Assembly: GCA_016283275.1 (NCBI GenBank) | Contig: JAEEMP010000059.1 | Span: 1 to 50,200, forward strand | Length of the DNA: 50,200 nt | Direction of reading: 5' to 3' | Origin: Lachnospiraceae bacterium | GTDB taxonomy: Bacteria > Bacillota > Clostridia > Lachnospirales > Lachnospiraceae | In this document: positions 26,092-34,727 of the stretch, piece after piece | Layout: each line of letters starts with the position of its first letter | Position numbering within the stretch: position 1 is the first letter of the stretch | The notes under the pieces: generated by a model | Database searches by the model: none | Seen by the model: only the letters and a program-made list of their open reading frames with translations | Told to the model about the DNA's origin: nothing | Made by a program: the position numbers and the translations under genes

Positions 26092-27381
26092 ATGGGAAAA
26101 AGACGACTTGTCATGTTATCGCTTGATGCGGTCGGAAGACGCGACATGGAGTTTATGATGACGCTTCCGAATTTCAGCGGGGTGGTAAAAAACGGAGCAT
26201 TCTGCGACAAAGTGTACAGTGTGTATCCTTCGCTCACATATCCCGCCCATACTGCTGTCGTAACGGGCCGTATGCCCAACAATTCCCGCATAGTCTCCAA
26301 CACGAAGCTTCAGCCGAACCGCATGGACCCGGACTGGCTTTATAAAAGAAAATATATTCACGGTACCACTCTTCCCGACGAAGCTAGAAAAGCCGGAATG
26401 AGCGTTGCCGCATTTTTGTGGCCGGTCATGGGCGGCCTTAAAGCGGATTACAATATTCCCGAAGTAATGGTTACCAGAAAACTCCAGAATCAGATCGTTT
26501 CCTGCTTAAGAAACGGAACTCCGCGATACCTTCTTGAAGTCAATAAATTGTTCGGAAGCATCCGCCACGGCATAGAGCAGCCGGCACTTGATGATTTTAT
26601 CATGGCATGTGTTAAGCATACGATCGAAAAATACGATCCGGATATGCTCATGATCCATCTTACCGATGTAGATACCACGAGGCATAACTTTGGTGCAACG
26701 GGCAAAGAGATAACGGATGCTCTTTTAAGACATGACAAGCGTATCGGGGAGCTGAAAGAATGGCTCAAAGCCTCACGTCCCATGGACGACACAACCTTTA
26801 TCGTGCTTGGCGATCATTGTCAGATAGATACCCACACGATCGTATATCTTAACAGATACTTTGCCGATAAGGGCCTTATAGATATAAAGAACGGCCGTAT
26901 CACCGATTATCGCGTGATCGCAAAGGGAACGGACGGTTCGACATATGTATATCTTAACGATAAATACAGAAACGACGACTCGTTGCTTGAAAAGGTTACG
27001 GATATATTAAACGAAATGGCGGGCGATGAGCGCCTTGGGATTGAGAAGATCTATACCAACGAGGAAGCCGCGGAAATGGGCGCAGACGGTTCCTGTCTTG
27101 TGATGATAGAGGCAAAGAACGGGTACTATTTCCTTAATAATTTCGATGTATTAACCGAATCGGTCAAAACTACAAAGAACCATAAAATGCTTGCAAGTCA
27201 CGGTTATCTTCCCACAAAAGAGGAAAACATCACTTTCTTCGCCGCGGAAGGACTTGGCATTAAAAAAGGTGTTCATATAGACGAAATGCATATCTGGGAC
27301 GAAGGCCCCACGATCGCAAAACTCATGGGATTTAACCTGGGTGCGGTGGACGGAGTCGTTATTAGCGATATACTTGAATAG
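26092..27381 (+). CDS. Alkaline-phosphatase-superfamily phosphodiesterase (NPP-like)
   Basis: A 429-residue metal-dependent hydrolase of the type I phosphodiesterase/nucleotide pyrophosphatase family. Asp12 (LSLDAVG) and Thr49 in YPSLTYPAHTAVVTG are the first metal ligand and the nucleophile. LTDVDTTRHNFG and LGDHCQ supply further Asp and His ligands, and a late His in SHGYLP completes the second site. There is no signal peptide, so unlike many relatives it should be cytoplasmic. Substrate is unknown: nucleotides, phosphonates or phospholipid head groups are possible. It follows rarA by 4 bases. A small terminator-like hairpin begins at its stop codon. Confidence 0.85.
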   Translation: MGKRRLVMLSLDAVGRRDMEFMMTLPNFSGVVKNGAFCDKVYSVYPSLTYPAHTAVVTGRMPNNSRIVSNTKLQPNRMDPDWLYKRKYIHGTTLPDEARKAGMSVAAFLWPVMGGLKADYNIPEVMVTRKLQNQIVSCLRNGTPRYLLEVNKLFGSIRHGIEQPALDDFIMACVKHTIEKYDPDMLMIHLTDVDTTRHNFGATGKEITDALLRHDKRIGELKEWLKASRPMDDTTFIVLGDHCQIDTHTIVYLNRYFADKGLIDIKNGRITDYRVIAKGTDGSTYVYLNDKYRNDDSLLEKVTDILNEMAGDERLGIEKIYTNEEAAEMGADGSCLVMIEAKNGYYFLNNFDVLTESVKTTKNHKMLASHGYLPTKEENITFFAAEGLGIKKGVHIDEMHIWDEGPTIAKLMGFNLGAVDGVVISDILE

Positions 27382-27406
27382 CCGATATCCGTCGGCTGCT
27401 GTTTTT
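27380..27406 (+). terminator. Weak terminator after NPP-like gene
   Basis: A 6-bp stem AGCCGA/TCGGCT with a 6-base loop is followed, after GCTG, by TTTTT. The stem overlaps the stop codon. Confidence 0.45.
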
Positions 27407-27432
27407 AACGGCCGCCTTGATCTTACCGGATA

Positions 27433-27948
27433 TCAAAACAGTTTTTTTACTATATCGTTATAGATGTCCTGGCTTTTGGATTCCCACTTGTCGCAGATGC
27501 CTTCCGCGATCTCTTCGGTGGGAACCGATAATGTGATATTAACGAGCTCTATCTCTTTTTCTCTTATCACAAGATTTGCTTCATATTCGCCGTTTGTGGC
27601 TTTATAGTAATCGGAGTAGACTGAGACTTCGTTACGAAGCTCGAATTCATTTTCTTTAAAATATTTGTTGATATCGTCCTTAATGGACGGACTGATGCGG
27701 TTTTGAAAGAAATTAAGGGTTTCACGGCCGTCGTCGGTAAGTTCAAGGTGAGTACGGTTTCTTATGGATTTGGCAGTGATAAGTCCCGCGCCCGTAAGCT
27801 CGGAGATAGCCTGCTGAAGATTTAAGAAGTTTGTATATTCCTTGTCCAATATAAATTCAAAGACCTGAGCCTGAGTGAGCGGAAACGCAACACGATCGAG
27901 CATGTAGAGCACTATTAATTTGTATAAAGTCAAGGGATCCTGAGTCAT
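27433..27948 (-). CDS. DUF4364 winged-helix protein
   Basis: A 171-residue protein of the DUF4364 family, common in Clostridia and predicted to be a transcription regulator. The ATG at 27948 has AAGGAAA 7 bases upstream and is chosen over a longer frame reaching 28017. Residues 1-75 look like a winged helix: LYKLIVLYMLDRVAFPLTQAQVFEFIL, then LNLQQAISELTGAGLI and the wing RNRTHLELTDDGR. The C-terminal half (NFFQNRISPSIKDDI onward) is an alpha/beta domain of unknown ligand. It converges on the NPP-like gene and diverges from rho. Confidence 0.82.
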   Translation of the reverse strand: MTQDPLTLYKLIVLYMLDRVAFPLTQAQVFEFILDKEYTNFLNLQQAISELTGAGLITAKSIRNRTHLELTDDGRETLNFFQNRISPSIKDDINKYFKENEFELRNEVSVYSDYYKATNGEYEANLVIREKEIELVNITLSVPTEEIAEGICDKWESKSQDIYNDIVKKLF

Positions 27949-28115
27949 TAAATGTTTCCTTAATATGCACAAATGATGCTTTACAAATGAAATATCAGCA
28001 GATATAATCTTAAACATAAAATTTATTTAATTCAAGTTAATCGATCATTTTTCTTTTAATTTTATTCACAACTAATATTCCCTGTTGATTAATTGATTGC
28101 GTAGAGGAGGTAAAG

Positions 28116-29813
28116 ATGCGCGAAAAATATGAGACACTTGCTCTTAAGGATTTAAAGGCATTAGCCAAAATTCGGGGGATTAAGGGTTATTCGACAATGA
28201 GCAAAGAAGAGATTGTCGACGCGATGGTAGCCAAAGATGAAGAAGAAGCTTTGAGCAAAGAGGCCAAAGAGCCTGAAAAAGAAGCAAAGGAAGCTTCAAA
28301 AACAAAAAAGACTTCAAAGGTTTCAAAACCTGAAAAAGCCGATAAGGCCGATAAAGAGGAAAAAGCCGATAAGCCCGCAAAAGAAGAAAAGGCTCAAAGC
28401 GGCGAAAAAACAGCCAAACAGGCTAAAAAAGACGACGGTGAAAAAACTTCAAAGCCGGAAAAAAACGTAAAGGTTTCAAAGGCTAAGAGTGAAGATAAAG
28501 AAAAAAAGCCGGGTAAAAAGCCGGAACCGGAAAAGTCCACAGAGGATAAAAAGCCTGAAGAGCCTTCAAAAGATAAGGAAAGTAAGGATGAAAAGCCAAA
28601 GACCGAAGGCTCATCCGAAGTCCGTCCCGAGTCAAAGGTATACGGAAAGACGTTTGATCGTCCCGAAGATGCGGACGAAAATCTGGACAGCGGCATCAAC
28701 GCTCACGGTATTCTCGAAGTCATGCCCGAAGGTTACGGTTTTATAAGATGCGACAATTTCCTTCCCGGTGTCGATGATGTATACGTTGCACCCGGTCAGA
28801 TCAGGAAATTCGGTCTTAAGACCGGCGATATCGTGGATGGCAACAAACGTGTAAAGACGCAGAATGAAAAGTTCTCGGCGCTCTTATATTTGAGAAGCGT
28901 TAACGGATACAGCCCCGAAGTGATAAAAGAACGCAGCAATTTCGAAGATATGACTCCGATCTTTCCGGACAGTCGTATCAAACTTGAAATGCCGGGTTCT
29001 TCCGTTGCGATGAGAGTCATGGATCTTTTAAGTCCTGTCGGAAAGGGACAGCGAGGTATGATCGTATCGCCTCCCAAGGCAGGTAAGACGACACTTCTTA
29101 AGGAAGTGGCAAAATCTGTTAAAAGAAACCATCCCGATATTCACATGATCATCCTTCTTATCGATGAAAGACCCGAGGAAGTTACAGATATCAAAGAAGC
29201 CATAGAAGGCCCGAACGTTGAGGTGATCTATTCAACATTCGATGAACTTCCCGAACATCATAAAAGAGTTTCGGAAATGGTTATAGAAAGAGCCAAGAGA
29301 CTTGTGGAACACCACAAAGATGTTATGATCTTACTTGACTCCATCACAAGGCTTACAAGAGCTTATAACTTAACCGTGCCGCCGAGCGGACGTACTTTAT
29401 CGGGCGGCCTCGATCCCGCTGCTCTTCATATGCCCAAGAGATTCTTCGGTGCGGCCAGAAACATGAGAGAGGGCGGAAGCCTTACGATACTCGCTACTGC
29501 TTTGGTGGAAACCGGTTCCAAGATGGATGACGTTGTATACGAGGAATTCAAAGGTACCGGCAACATGGAAATGGTACTTGACCGTAAACTTTCGGAAAGA
29601 AGGATATTCCCCGCTATCGATATAGCTAAGTCGGGTACAAGAAGAGACGATCTTTTATTGAATCCCGAGGAGATAAGCGCGGTCAACAGCCTTCGCCGCG
29701 GTATAAACGGCTTAAAGCCGGAGGAATCCGTGGACAGGATACTTGATATGTTTGCCAAGACAAGAGGCAACCAGGATTTTATTCATATGGTAAACAAGAT
29801 TCACATGTTTTAG
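28116..29813 (+). CDS. rho: Transcription termination factor Rho with long charged insertion
   Basis: A 565-residue hexameric RNA helicase, longer than the usual 420-440. Residues 1-40 are the N-terminal SAP-like helix bundle (ALKDLKALAKIRGIKGYSTMSK). Residues about 41-175 are a Lys/Glu/Asp/Ser/Pro-rich low-complexity stretch predicted to be disordered. The cold-shock RNA-binding domain follows (GILEVMPEGYGFIRC, about 198-245). The ATPase core has Walker A PPKAGKTT (319-326), ILLIDERPEEVTD, LLDSITRL, and the Q/R-loop regions PPSGRTLSGG and GTGNMEMVLDR. AGGAGG lies upstream. Insertions in this place are known from several bacteria; here it is almost a quarter of the protein. Confidence 0.97.
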   Translation: MREKYETLALKDLKALAKIRGIKGYSTMSKEEIVDAMVAKDEEEALSKEAKEPEKEAKEASKTKKTSKVSKPEKADKADKEEKADKPAKEEKAQSGEKTAKQAKKDDGEKTSKPEKNVKVSKAKSEDKEKKPGKKPEPEKSTEDKKPEEPSKDKESKDEKPKTEGSSEVRPESKVYGKTFDRPEDADENLDSGINAHGILEVMPEGYGFIRCDNFLPGVDDVYVAPGQIRKFGLKTGDIVDGNKRVKTQNEKFSALLYLRSVNGYSPEVIKERSNFEDMTPIFPDSRIKLEMPGSSVAMRVMDLLSPVGKGQRGMIVSPPKAGKTTLLKEVAKSVKRNHPDIHMIILLIDERPEEVTDIKEAIEGPNVEVIYSTFDELPEHHKRVSEMVIERAKRLVEHHKDVMILLDSITRLTRAYNLTVPPSGRTLSGGLDPAALHMPKRFFGAARNMREGGSLTILATALVETGSKMDDVVYEEFKGTGNMEMVLDRKLSERRIFPAIDIAKSGTRRDDLLLNPEEISAVNSLRRGINGLKPEESVDRILDMFAKTRGNQDFIHMVNKIHMF

Positions 29814-29851
29814 CATTTCGGATATAAACACGCGTTTATAAGGATGAGGAT

Positions 29852-31360
29852 ATGAAATTAAGTGATTTGTTGATCTATGACAAAATAACGATCCAGGGAC
29901 ATGATAATCCGGATGCGGATGCTTTGGCATCCGCCTACGGATTATATTTGTTTTTTAAGGATAAGGGCAAGGAAGTAAGGCTTGTATACGGCGGAAGAAA
30001 CAGGATACAGAAATCCAATCTTTTGCTGATGCTCGATCTTTTCAAGATCCCTGCCGAATACATTAATGATCTTAATACGCATTTTGAAGGACTTTTGATC
30101 ACTGCGGACTGTCAGGAAGGCGAGAGCAACGTCACAAAGTTCGGTTATGATGAGCTTGCGATAATAGATCATCACCAGCCCGCCCCGACATGTCTTGCAA
30201 ACCCCGGTATGGCCGAGATACATTCGGATCTTGGCAGCTGTTCGACACTTGTCTGGGATCTTCTTAATGATGAAGGCTATGATGTAAATGCAAATGTCCG
30301 TCTTGCGACCGCTCTTTATTACGGACTTATGACGGATACCGGAAATTTCGTGGAAATGAAGCACCCCATGGACAGGGATATGCTTGATTATCTCATTATA
30401 GACAAATCAGCAGTGACCAGAATGGTCAATTCGAACATCTCTCTGGACGAACTTGAAATAGCAGGTGTTGCTCTTATAAAGTACATATACAATGCCGCAC
30501 ACAGATATGCCATCGTGCATTCAAAGCCATGCGATCCAAATATCCTGGGTCTCATCGCCGATTTTCTTTTGCAGGTCGATGCCATTGACATTTGTGTTGT
30601 ATTTAACGATACGCCCGACGGATACAAGTTTTCGACGCGAAGCTGTATCAAGGAAGTAAATGCCGGAGAGCTTATTGCTTCTTTGGCCGAAGGCATCGGA
30701 AACGGCGGAGGTCATAAGGATAAAGCCGGCGGGTTTATCTCAAAAGAGAAGCTTGAAGAACAACACGAGGGCGCCGATATCGATGCATACATCGGCGGGG
30801 CGATGAACAATTATTTCCTTACGCACGAAGTCATTTATGCCAAGGATTACGATATCGATGTTTCGAAGTACAAAAGATATGTCAAGAAGCCGATCGTGGT
30901 CGGTGTGGTCGATCCGGAAGAATTTTGGGAAAAGGGCACAAAGATCACCGTAAGATCTTTGGAAGGCGACATGAATACGGTCATCGACGGCGAAACATAT
31001 ATAATGATCGGTGTGGTGGGTGAAGTATATCCCATCAAAAAGGCAAGACTCGATAAAAGTTACGAATATGTGGATGTTCCGTACGAATGCGATGTCCAAT
31101 ATTCTCCGACGATCATAAATCGCGAAAGCGGAGAGGTAAAAGAACTCAAACCGTACATAAAAGCCTGCCGTTCCAAGGAGACCACATATATACTTGCCAG
31201 AGAACTTGATAAGACCGTGAAGATCTTTACCACGTGGGACGATCAGAACTACATGCTCGGAAAAGTTCACGATTATGTGGCCGCAAGAGAAGAAGACATT
31301 AAAGACATATATGTTATAGTAAATGATATTTTTCATAAAACATATGAGGAAGTTAAGTAA
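29852..31360 (+). CDS. DHH/DHHA1 phosphoesterase with extra C-terminal domain
   Basis: A 502-residue protein. Residues 1-330 are a DHH phosphoesterase: HDNPDADALAS (residues 17-27) and ADCQEG supply metal-binding Asp/His residues, the eponymous IIDHH follows, and GNGGGHKDKAGGF is the DHHA1 substrate-binding loop. Relatives include NrnA nanoRNases and pAp phosphatases, so a short-oligonucleotide or cyclic-dinucleotide substrate is plausible. Residues about 345-502 (from YVKKPIVVGVVDP) are a domain I do not recognise; it is beta-rich with IMIGVVGEVYPIKK. It lies 38 bases after rho. Manganese dependence is typical of the fold. Confidence 0.85.
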   Translation: MKLSDLLIYDKITIQGHDNPDADALASAYGLYLFFKDKGKEVRLVYGGRNRIQKSNLLLMLDLFKIPAEYINDLNTHFEGLLITADCQEGESNVTKFGYDELAIIDHHQPAPTCLANPGMAEIHSDLGSCSTLVWDLLNDEGYDVNANVRLATALYYGLMTDTGNFVEMKHPMDRDMLDYLIIDKSAVTRMVNSNISLDELEIAGVALIKYIYNAAHRYAIVHSKPCDPNILGLIADFLLQVDAIDICVVFNDTPDGYKFSTRSCIKEVNAGELIASLAEGIGNGGGHKDKAGGFISKEKLEEQHEGADIDAYIGGAMNNYFLTHEVIYAKDYDIDVSKYKRYVKKPIVVGVVDPEEFWEKGTKITVRSLEGDMNTVIDGETYIMIGVVGEVYPIKKARLDKSYEYVDVPYECDVQYSPTIINRESGEVKELKPYIKACRSKETTYILARELDKTVKIFTTWDDQNYMLGKVHDYVAAREEDIKDIYVIVNDIFHKTYEEVK

Positions 31361-31366
31361 AAGATG

Positions 31367-31375
31367 TGTTATAAT
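31367..31375 (+). promoter_or_regulatory. Extended -10 element before the TIR gene
   Basis: TGTTATAAT is a perfect extended -10 (TGnTATAAT) 35 bases before the TIR start codon. No good -35 is seen, which is tolerated with an extended -10. Confidence 0.6.
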
Positions 31376-31410
31376 ACCCATTCGTATTATTAACCGTTCG
31401 GGAGTATTTT

Positions 31411-34338
31411 ATGGAACTTAAAGATTTGCATTATGATGCGTTTATAAGCTACAGGCATTGTGAGCTTGATATGTTTGTGGCAAAGACCCTTCATAAATAT
31501 CTTGAAAGCTTTACCGTGCCGAGGTCGGTAAGAAAACTTCACCCGGGCATGAAGACAAAGATTTCAAGAGTATTCAGGGATCAGGAGGAGCTTCCTTTAG
31601 TATCCAATTTAGGCGACCCGATAACCGAGGCGCTTAAAAACTCGGATAACCTTATCGTTATCTGTACACCCAGGCTTAAAGAGTCCCAATGGTGTAAAAA
31701 GGAAATAGAAACATTTATAAAGATGCACGGAAGACGCAATGTCTTTGCTGTTCTTGCCGAGGGTGAACCCGAGGATTCTTTCCCCGAGGAGCTTATGGTC
31801 GATGAAAACGGTATGCCCTGTGAACCGCTCGCAGCCAACTTCAGGGGCTCATCGTACCGTGAGATCAAAAAGAACATGCAGGTCGAGGGTTTGCGACTTT
31901 TGGCGCCCATATTCGGCCTCAATTTCGATGACTTAAAACAGCGCCATCGTGAAAGAAAACTGCGCCGTATCATCACTTTGGGCTCTATCATAATGGCGGT
32001 GGTATTGGGCTTTGCGGCATACAGTACGGTGACCGCGCTTAAGATCAAGCACCAGTCCGACGAGATAGCCGCCCAAAATGTTGAGATCAGTAAACAGGCG
32101 GAAGAGATAGAGATCCAATATAAGGAATCACTTAAGAAATATGAGATCTCAATGGCCAACGCATCCGAAGGTCTTATGAGAGAAGGACGCCGTAAAGAGG
32201 CCATATACGCTCTTTACAATGCAATGCCGAAGACAACGGACGATACAAACATTCCGCTTGTCACCGAAGCGCAGAAAGCGATAACGGATGTACTCGGAGC
32301 ATATTCAACGGGAGATCTTTTTACACCCTTATACAATTATGAAGTCGGATCGACTATCGATAATCTTGTTGTTTCTCCTACGGGTAAAAGAATAGCCTTG
32401 CATGATGCTTCCATGAACGTAAGTGTATGGAATACCGAAGAAAACAAATTGATAAGAAACGAGTATGCAGGCACGTATTCTTATACAAACAGCGGGATCG
32501 AATTTATAGATGACGATCATCTTCTTATGTATGACGATGACGGAGAATTTATCCTCGATCTGAATACAGGCGACAGGGTCTATGTGCTGTCGCATGAAGG
32601 GAAGATCAAGTTCAGTGCCGACAGAAGCCTTGTGCTCATCGCTAGTCAGGACATCGCAATTTACGATACGTCCACATTGGAAGAAGTATTCAGGGTGGAA
32701 GGGTCAGGCGATTTCTTAAGTACGACCATGTTTGACGAAGGGGCCTTTTCCGAGGACAATACTAAATTTGCCGCTCTTATGAGCAACGATATTTATTCCG
32801 AAAACCCCACAGCGGAATTAAACGTATATGATATAAAGTCGGGTGAACTTATTTCTTCGGTACATATCGGTGTAGGAGATGATATGTATACAGCAATGTG
32901 CTACGGCGAAGATACGGTATATATAGCTGCCGGATCAACAAGCAACATGATAGAATATACAGGTCTTATCATTGCCGTTGATGTTGAAAATGAAGAGATA
33001 GCATGGGTCAATACCGTGCTGGATTCACTCTTATACGATATGCGTTTTGTTGATACGGGTATGGATAAATACCTTTATGCGCACGACAATTCGGGACCGT
33101 ATACGTTGAGTGCGACCGACGGATCGTTGATATATCACGCCGGAAGCTCATCTTCCATAGTTGATTCACGTATGCTTAACGATCAAAGGTTTGAACTTTT
33201 GACATGTTCGGACGGAACACTTATAAGATACATTATAGACACCGGATATGCGCTCGATTCGTCAATGTATACTTACGATATAAAGGGTGATGTGGTCAAT
33301 GCCAAATTTGCCAGTGCAAGACTTTATCTTGTGATGCGTGGAAATAATTACGTAACACAATACGGCTTTATCCATAACGATTATATCAACGAACTGGCCA
33401 AGGTTGAGACGCGAAGTTATGATTATACCGCGCCCGATCTCGGTATCGGGGCGGATTTTGAAAGCGGTGCCGACGGTACGCGTATATGTTCCGTATATGA
33501 TATCGAGACTTCGGAACTCATAGATGAATTTGAAACCACCTGTTATTCATTAAACTATGTGGATGGGGGGTCCGATGGCTTTGTTTTGGCAAGTTCATGG
33601 CATATCGAATATTACGATGTAAAGAAAAAAGAGTTAAAGGTCATAGCCGAAGAAGAAGATATTTTAAACCTCATGTTTGAGAACAGCCACGGATACGGGC
33701 ATATGTTCGGATATACTCAATCCCCCGACCCTGACCATAGATATTTTGGTGCCATAAACGCTCTTACCGGAGAGGACACGGGAATCATGATCGATATAAA
33801 GGATGTAAGATTTGCTTCTTACGATGTCGCTCCCGATGGATCATCAGCGGTATTACTTGATACCGCAAACAGCACAATGGGCGTGTATGTATCCGGAGAC
33901 TCCAAGCCAAAGTTAAGTCCTGATTTAAGATATGGGGTACCAAACAAGGCATTGTATTCCGATGATTCCAAATATATATTCCTTTTCTACAAGAACGGAA
34001 CTGTCCAGATATTTGATGCAACGGAGTTTAAAGAGGTCAAAGTTCTTTTCACCGATGATAATATGGCATACGGTGTTTATAAGATCGATGCTACCGGCGG
34101 CTACGCAATAAAAGGAAGCCGGGGAATACTTCTTAACGATGAACTGGACGATATCGCAACATTAAACGATTTTACCGGATACAATAAGGAAAAAGGCATG
34201 TTGATGTTCAGGGATTCCACAGGATTTTATGAGTGCCCGATATTATCCTATGATGAGATAATGAAAAAGGCCGGAGACGAGATAGCCAATTTTGTTCCCG
34301 ACGAAAGACTTCTTAACAAATACGGCATATCGCAATAA
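31411..34338 (+). CDS. TIR domain, transmembrane helix and beta-propeller-like protein
   Basis: A 975-residue single-pass membrane protein. Residues 5-150 are a TIR domain: YDAFISYRHCELD, FRDQEELP, SDNLIVICTPR, and SQWCKKEIE with Glu98 aligned to the catalytic Glu of NAD-cleaving TIR domains such as SARM1 (WVHKE). Residues about 186-208 (IITLGSIIMAVVLGFAAYS) form the only transmembrane helix. A coiled coil (about 212-250) and a short helical repeat region follow. From about 300 to 960 the protein shows repeated WD40/YVTN-like beta-strand units (VSPTGKRIALHD, SVWNTEEN, VLIASQDIAIYDTS), probably a propeller outside the cell. The TIR domain would be cytosolic. Ligand and target are unknown. GGGAG lies 7 bases before ATG. 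Confidence 0.85.
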   Translation: MELKDLHYDAFISYRHCELDMFVAKTLHKYLESFTVPRSVRKLHPGMKTKISRVFRDQEELPLVSNLGDPITEALKNSDNLIVICTPRLKESQWCKKEIETFIKMHGRRNVFAVLAEGEPEDSFPEELMVDENGMPCEPLAANFRGSSYREIKKNMQVEGLRLLAPIFGLNFDDLKQRHRERKLRRIITLGSIIMAVVLGFAAYSTVTALKIKHQSDEIAAQNVEISKQAEEIEIQYKESLKKYEISMANASEGLMREGRRKEAIYALYNAMPKTTDDTNIPLVTEAQKAITDVLGAYSTGDLFTPLYNYEVGSTIDNLVVSPTGKRIALHDASMNVSVWNTEENKLIRNEYAGTYSYTNSGIEFIDDDHLLMYDDDGEFILDLNTGDRVYVLSHEGKIKFSADRSLVLIASQDIAIYDTSTLEEVFRVEGSGDFLSTTMFDEGAFSEDNTKFAALMSNDIYSENPTAELNVYDIKSGELISSVHIGVGDDMYTAMCYGEDTVYIAAGSTSNMIEYTGLIIAVDVENEEIAWVNTVLDSLLYDMRFVDTGMDKYLYAHDNSGPYTLSATDGSLIYHAGSSSSIVDSRMLNDQRFELLTCSDGTLIRYIIDTGYALDSSMYTYDIKGDVVNAKFASARLYLVMRGNNYVTQYGFIHNDYINELAKVETRSYDYTAPDLGIGADFESGADGTRICSVYDIETSELIDEFETTCYSLNYVDGGSDGFVLASSWHIEYYDVKKKELKVIAEEEDILNLMFENSHGYGHMFGYTQSPDPDHRYFGAINALTGEDTGIMIDIKDVRFASYDVAPDGSSAVLLDTANSTMGVYVSGDSKPKLSPDLRYGVPNKALYSDDSKYIFLFYKNGTVQIFDATEFKEVKVLFTDDNMAYGVYKIDATGGYAIKGSRGILLNDELDDIATLNDFTGYNKEKGMLMFRDSTGFYECPILSYDEIMKKAGDEIANFVPDERLLNKYGISQ

Positions 34339-34353
34339 ACAGAAATAAAGTTC

Positions 34354-34382
34354 TTGCCAATTGATTTGCGCTGTGATACAAT
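34354..34382 (+). promoter_or_regulatory. Promoter of rpmE
   Basis: TTGCCA (34354-34359), a 17-base spacer and TACAAT (34377-34382) form a good sigma-A promoter 69 bases before the rpmE start. Confidence 0.75.
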
Positions 34383-34450
34383 ACACTCGCTGTTCGTGTG
34401 GACAGTAGCGGATGAGAACATAACATATTAATATAGAAGAGGTGAAAGAA

Positions 34451-34660
34451 ATGAAAGAAGGAATCCATCCTGAGTATTATCAGGCAACCGTAACCTGCAA
34501 CTGTGGTAACACATTTGTTGTCGGCAGCACAAAGCCCGAAATTCACGTGGAAGTTTGTTCCAAGTGCCATTCATTCTACACAGGTCAGAAGAAGGCTACA
34601 AGAAGCGACGGACGTGTTGATAAGTTCAACAAGAAGTACGGCATGACCACAAAGGAATAA
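34451..34660 (+). CDS. rpmE: 50S ribosomal protein L31, zinc-binding form
   Basis: A 69-residue ribosomal protein. The ATG at 34451 has GAGGTGA 6 bases upstream; a GTG at 34442 lies inside that site. The zinc ligands are in VTCNCGN and [11 protein letters not shown], so this is the C+ (zinc) type replaced under zinc limitation in some bacteria. It ends in a basic tail. It has its own promoter and a hairpin terminator. Confidence 0.97.
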   Translation: MKEGIHPEYYQATVTCNCGNTFVVGSTKPEIHVEVCSKCHSFYTGQKKATRSDGRVDKFNKKYGMTTKE

Positions 34661-34677
34661 TTAAAAAGGCTTTTACA

Positions 34678-34705
34678 TTAAGGTTGAGAGAGATCTCAAC
34701 CTTAA
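34678..34705 (+). terminator. Hairpin after rpmE
   Basis: A perfect 12-bp stem (TTAAGGTTGAGA / TCTCAACCTTAA) has a GAGA (GNRA) loop. The T-run after it is poor (GTTATAATTT), so read-through to the next gene 22 bases away is likely. Confidence 0.6.
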
Positions 34706-34727
34706 GTTATAATTTGAGGAAAAAGTT

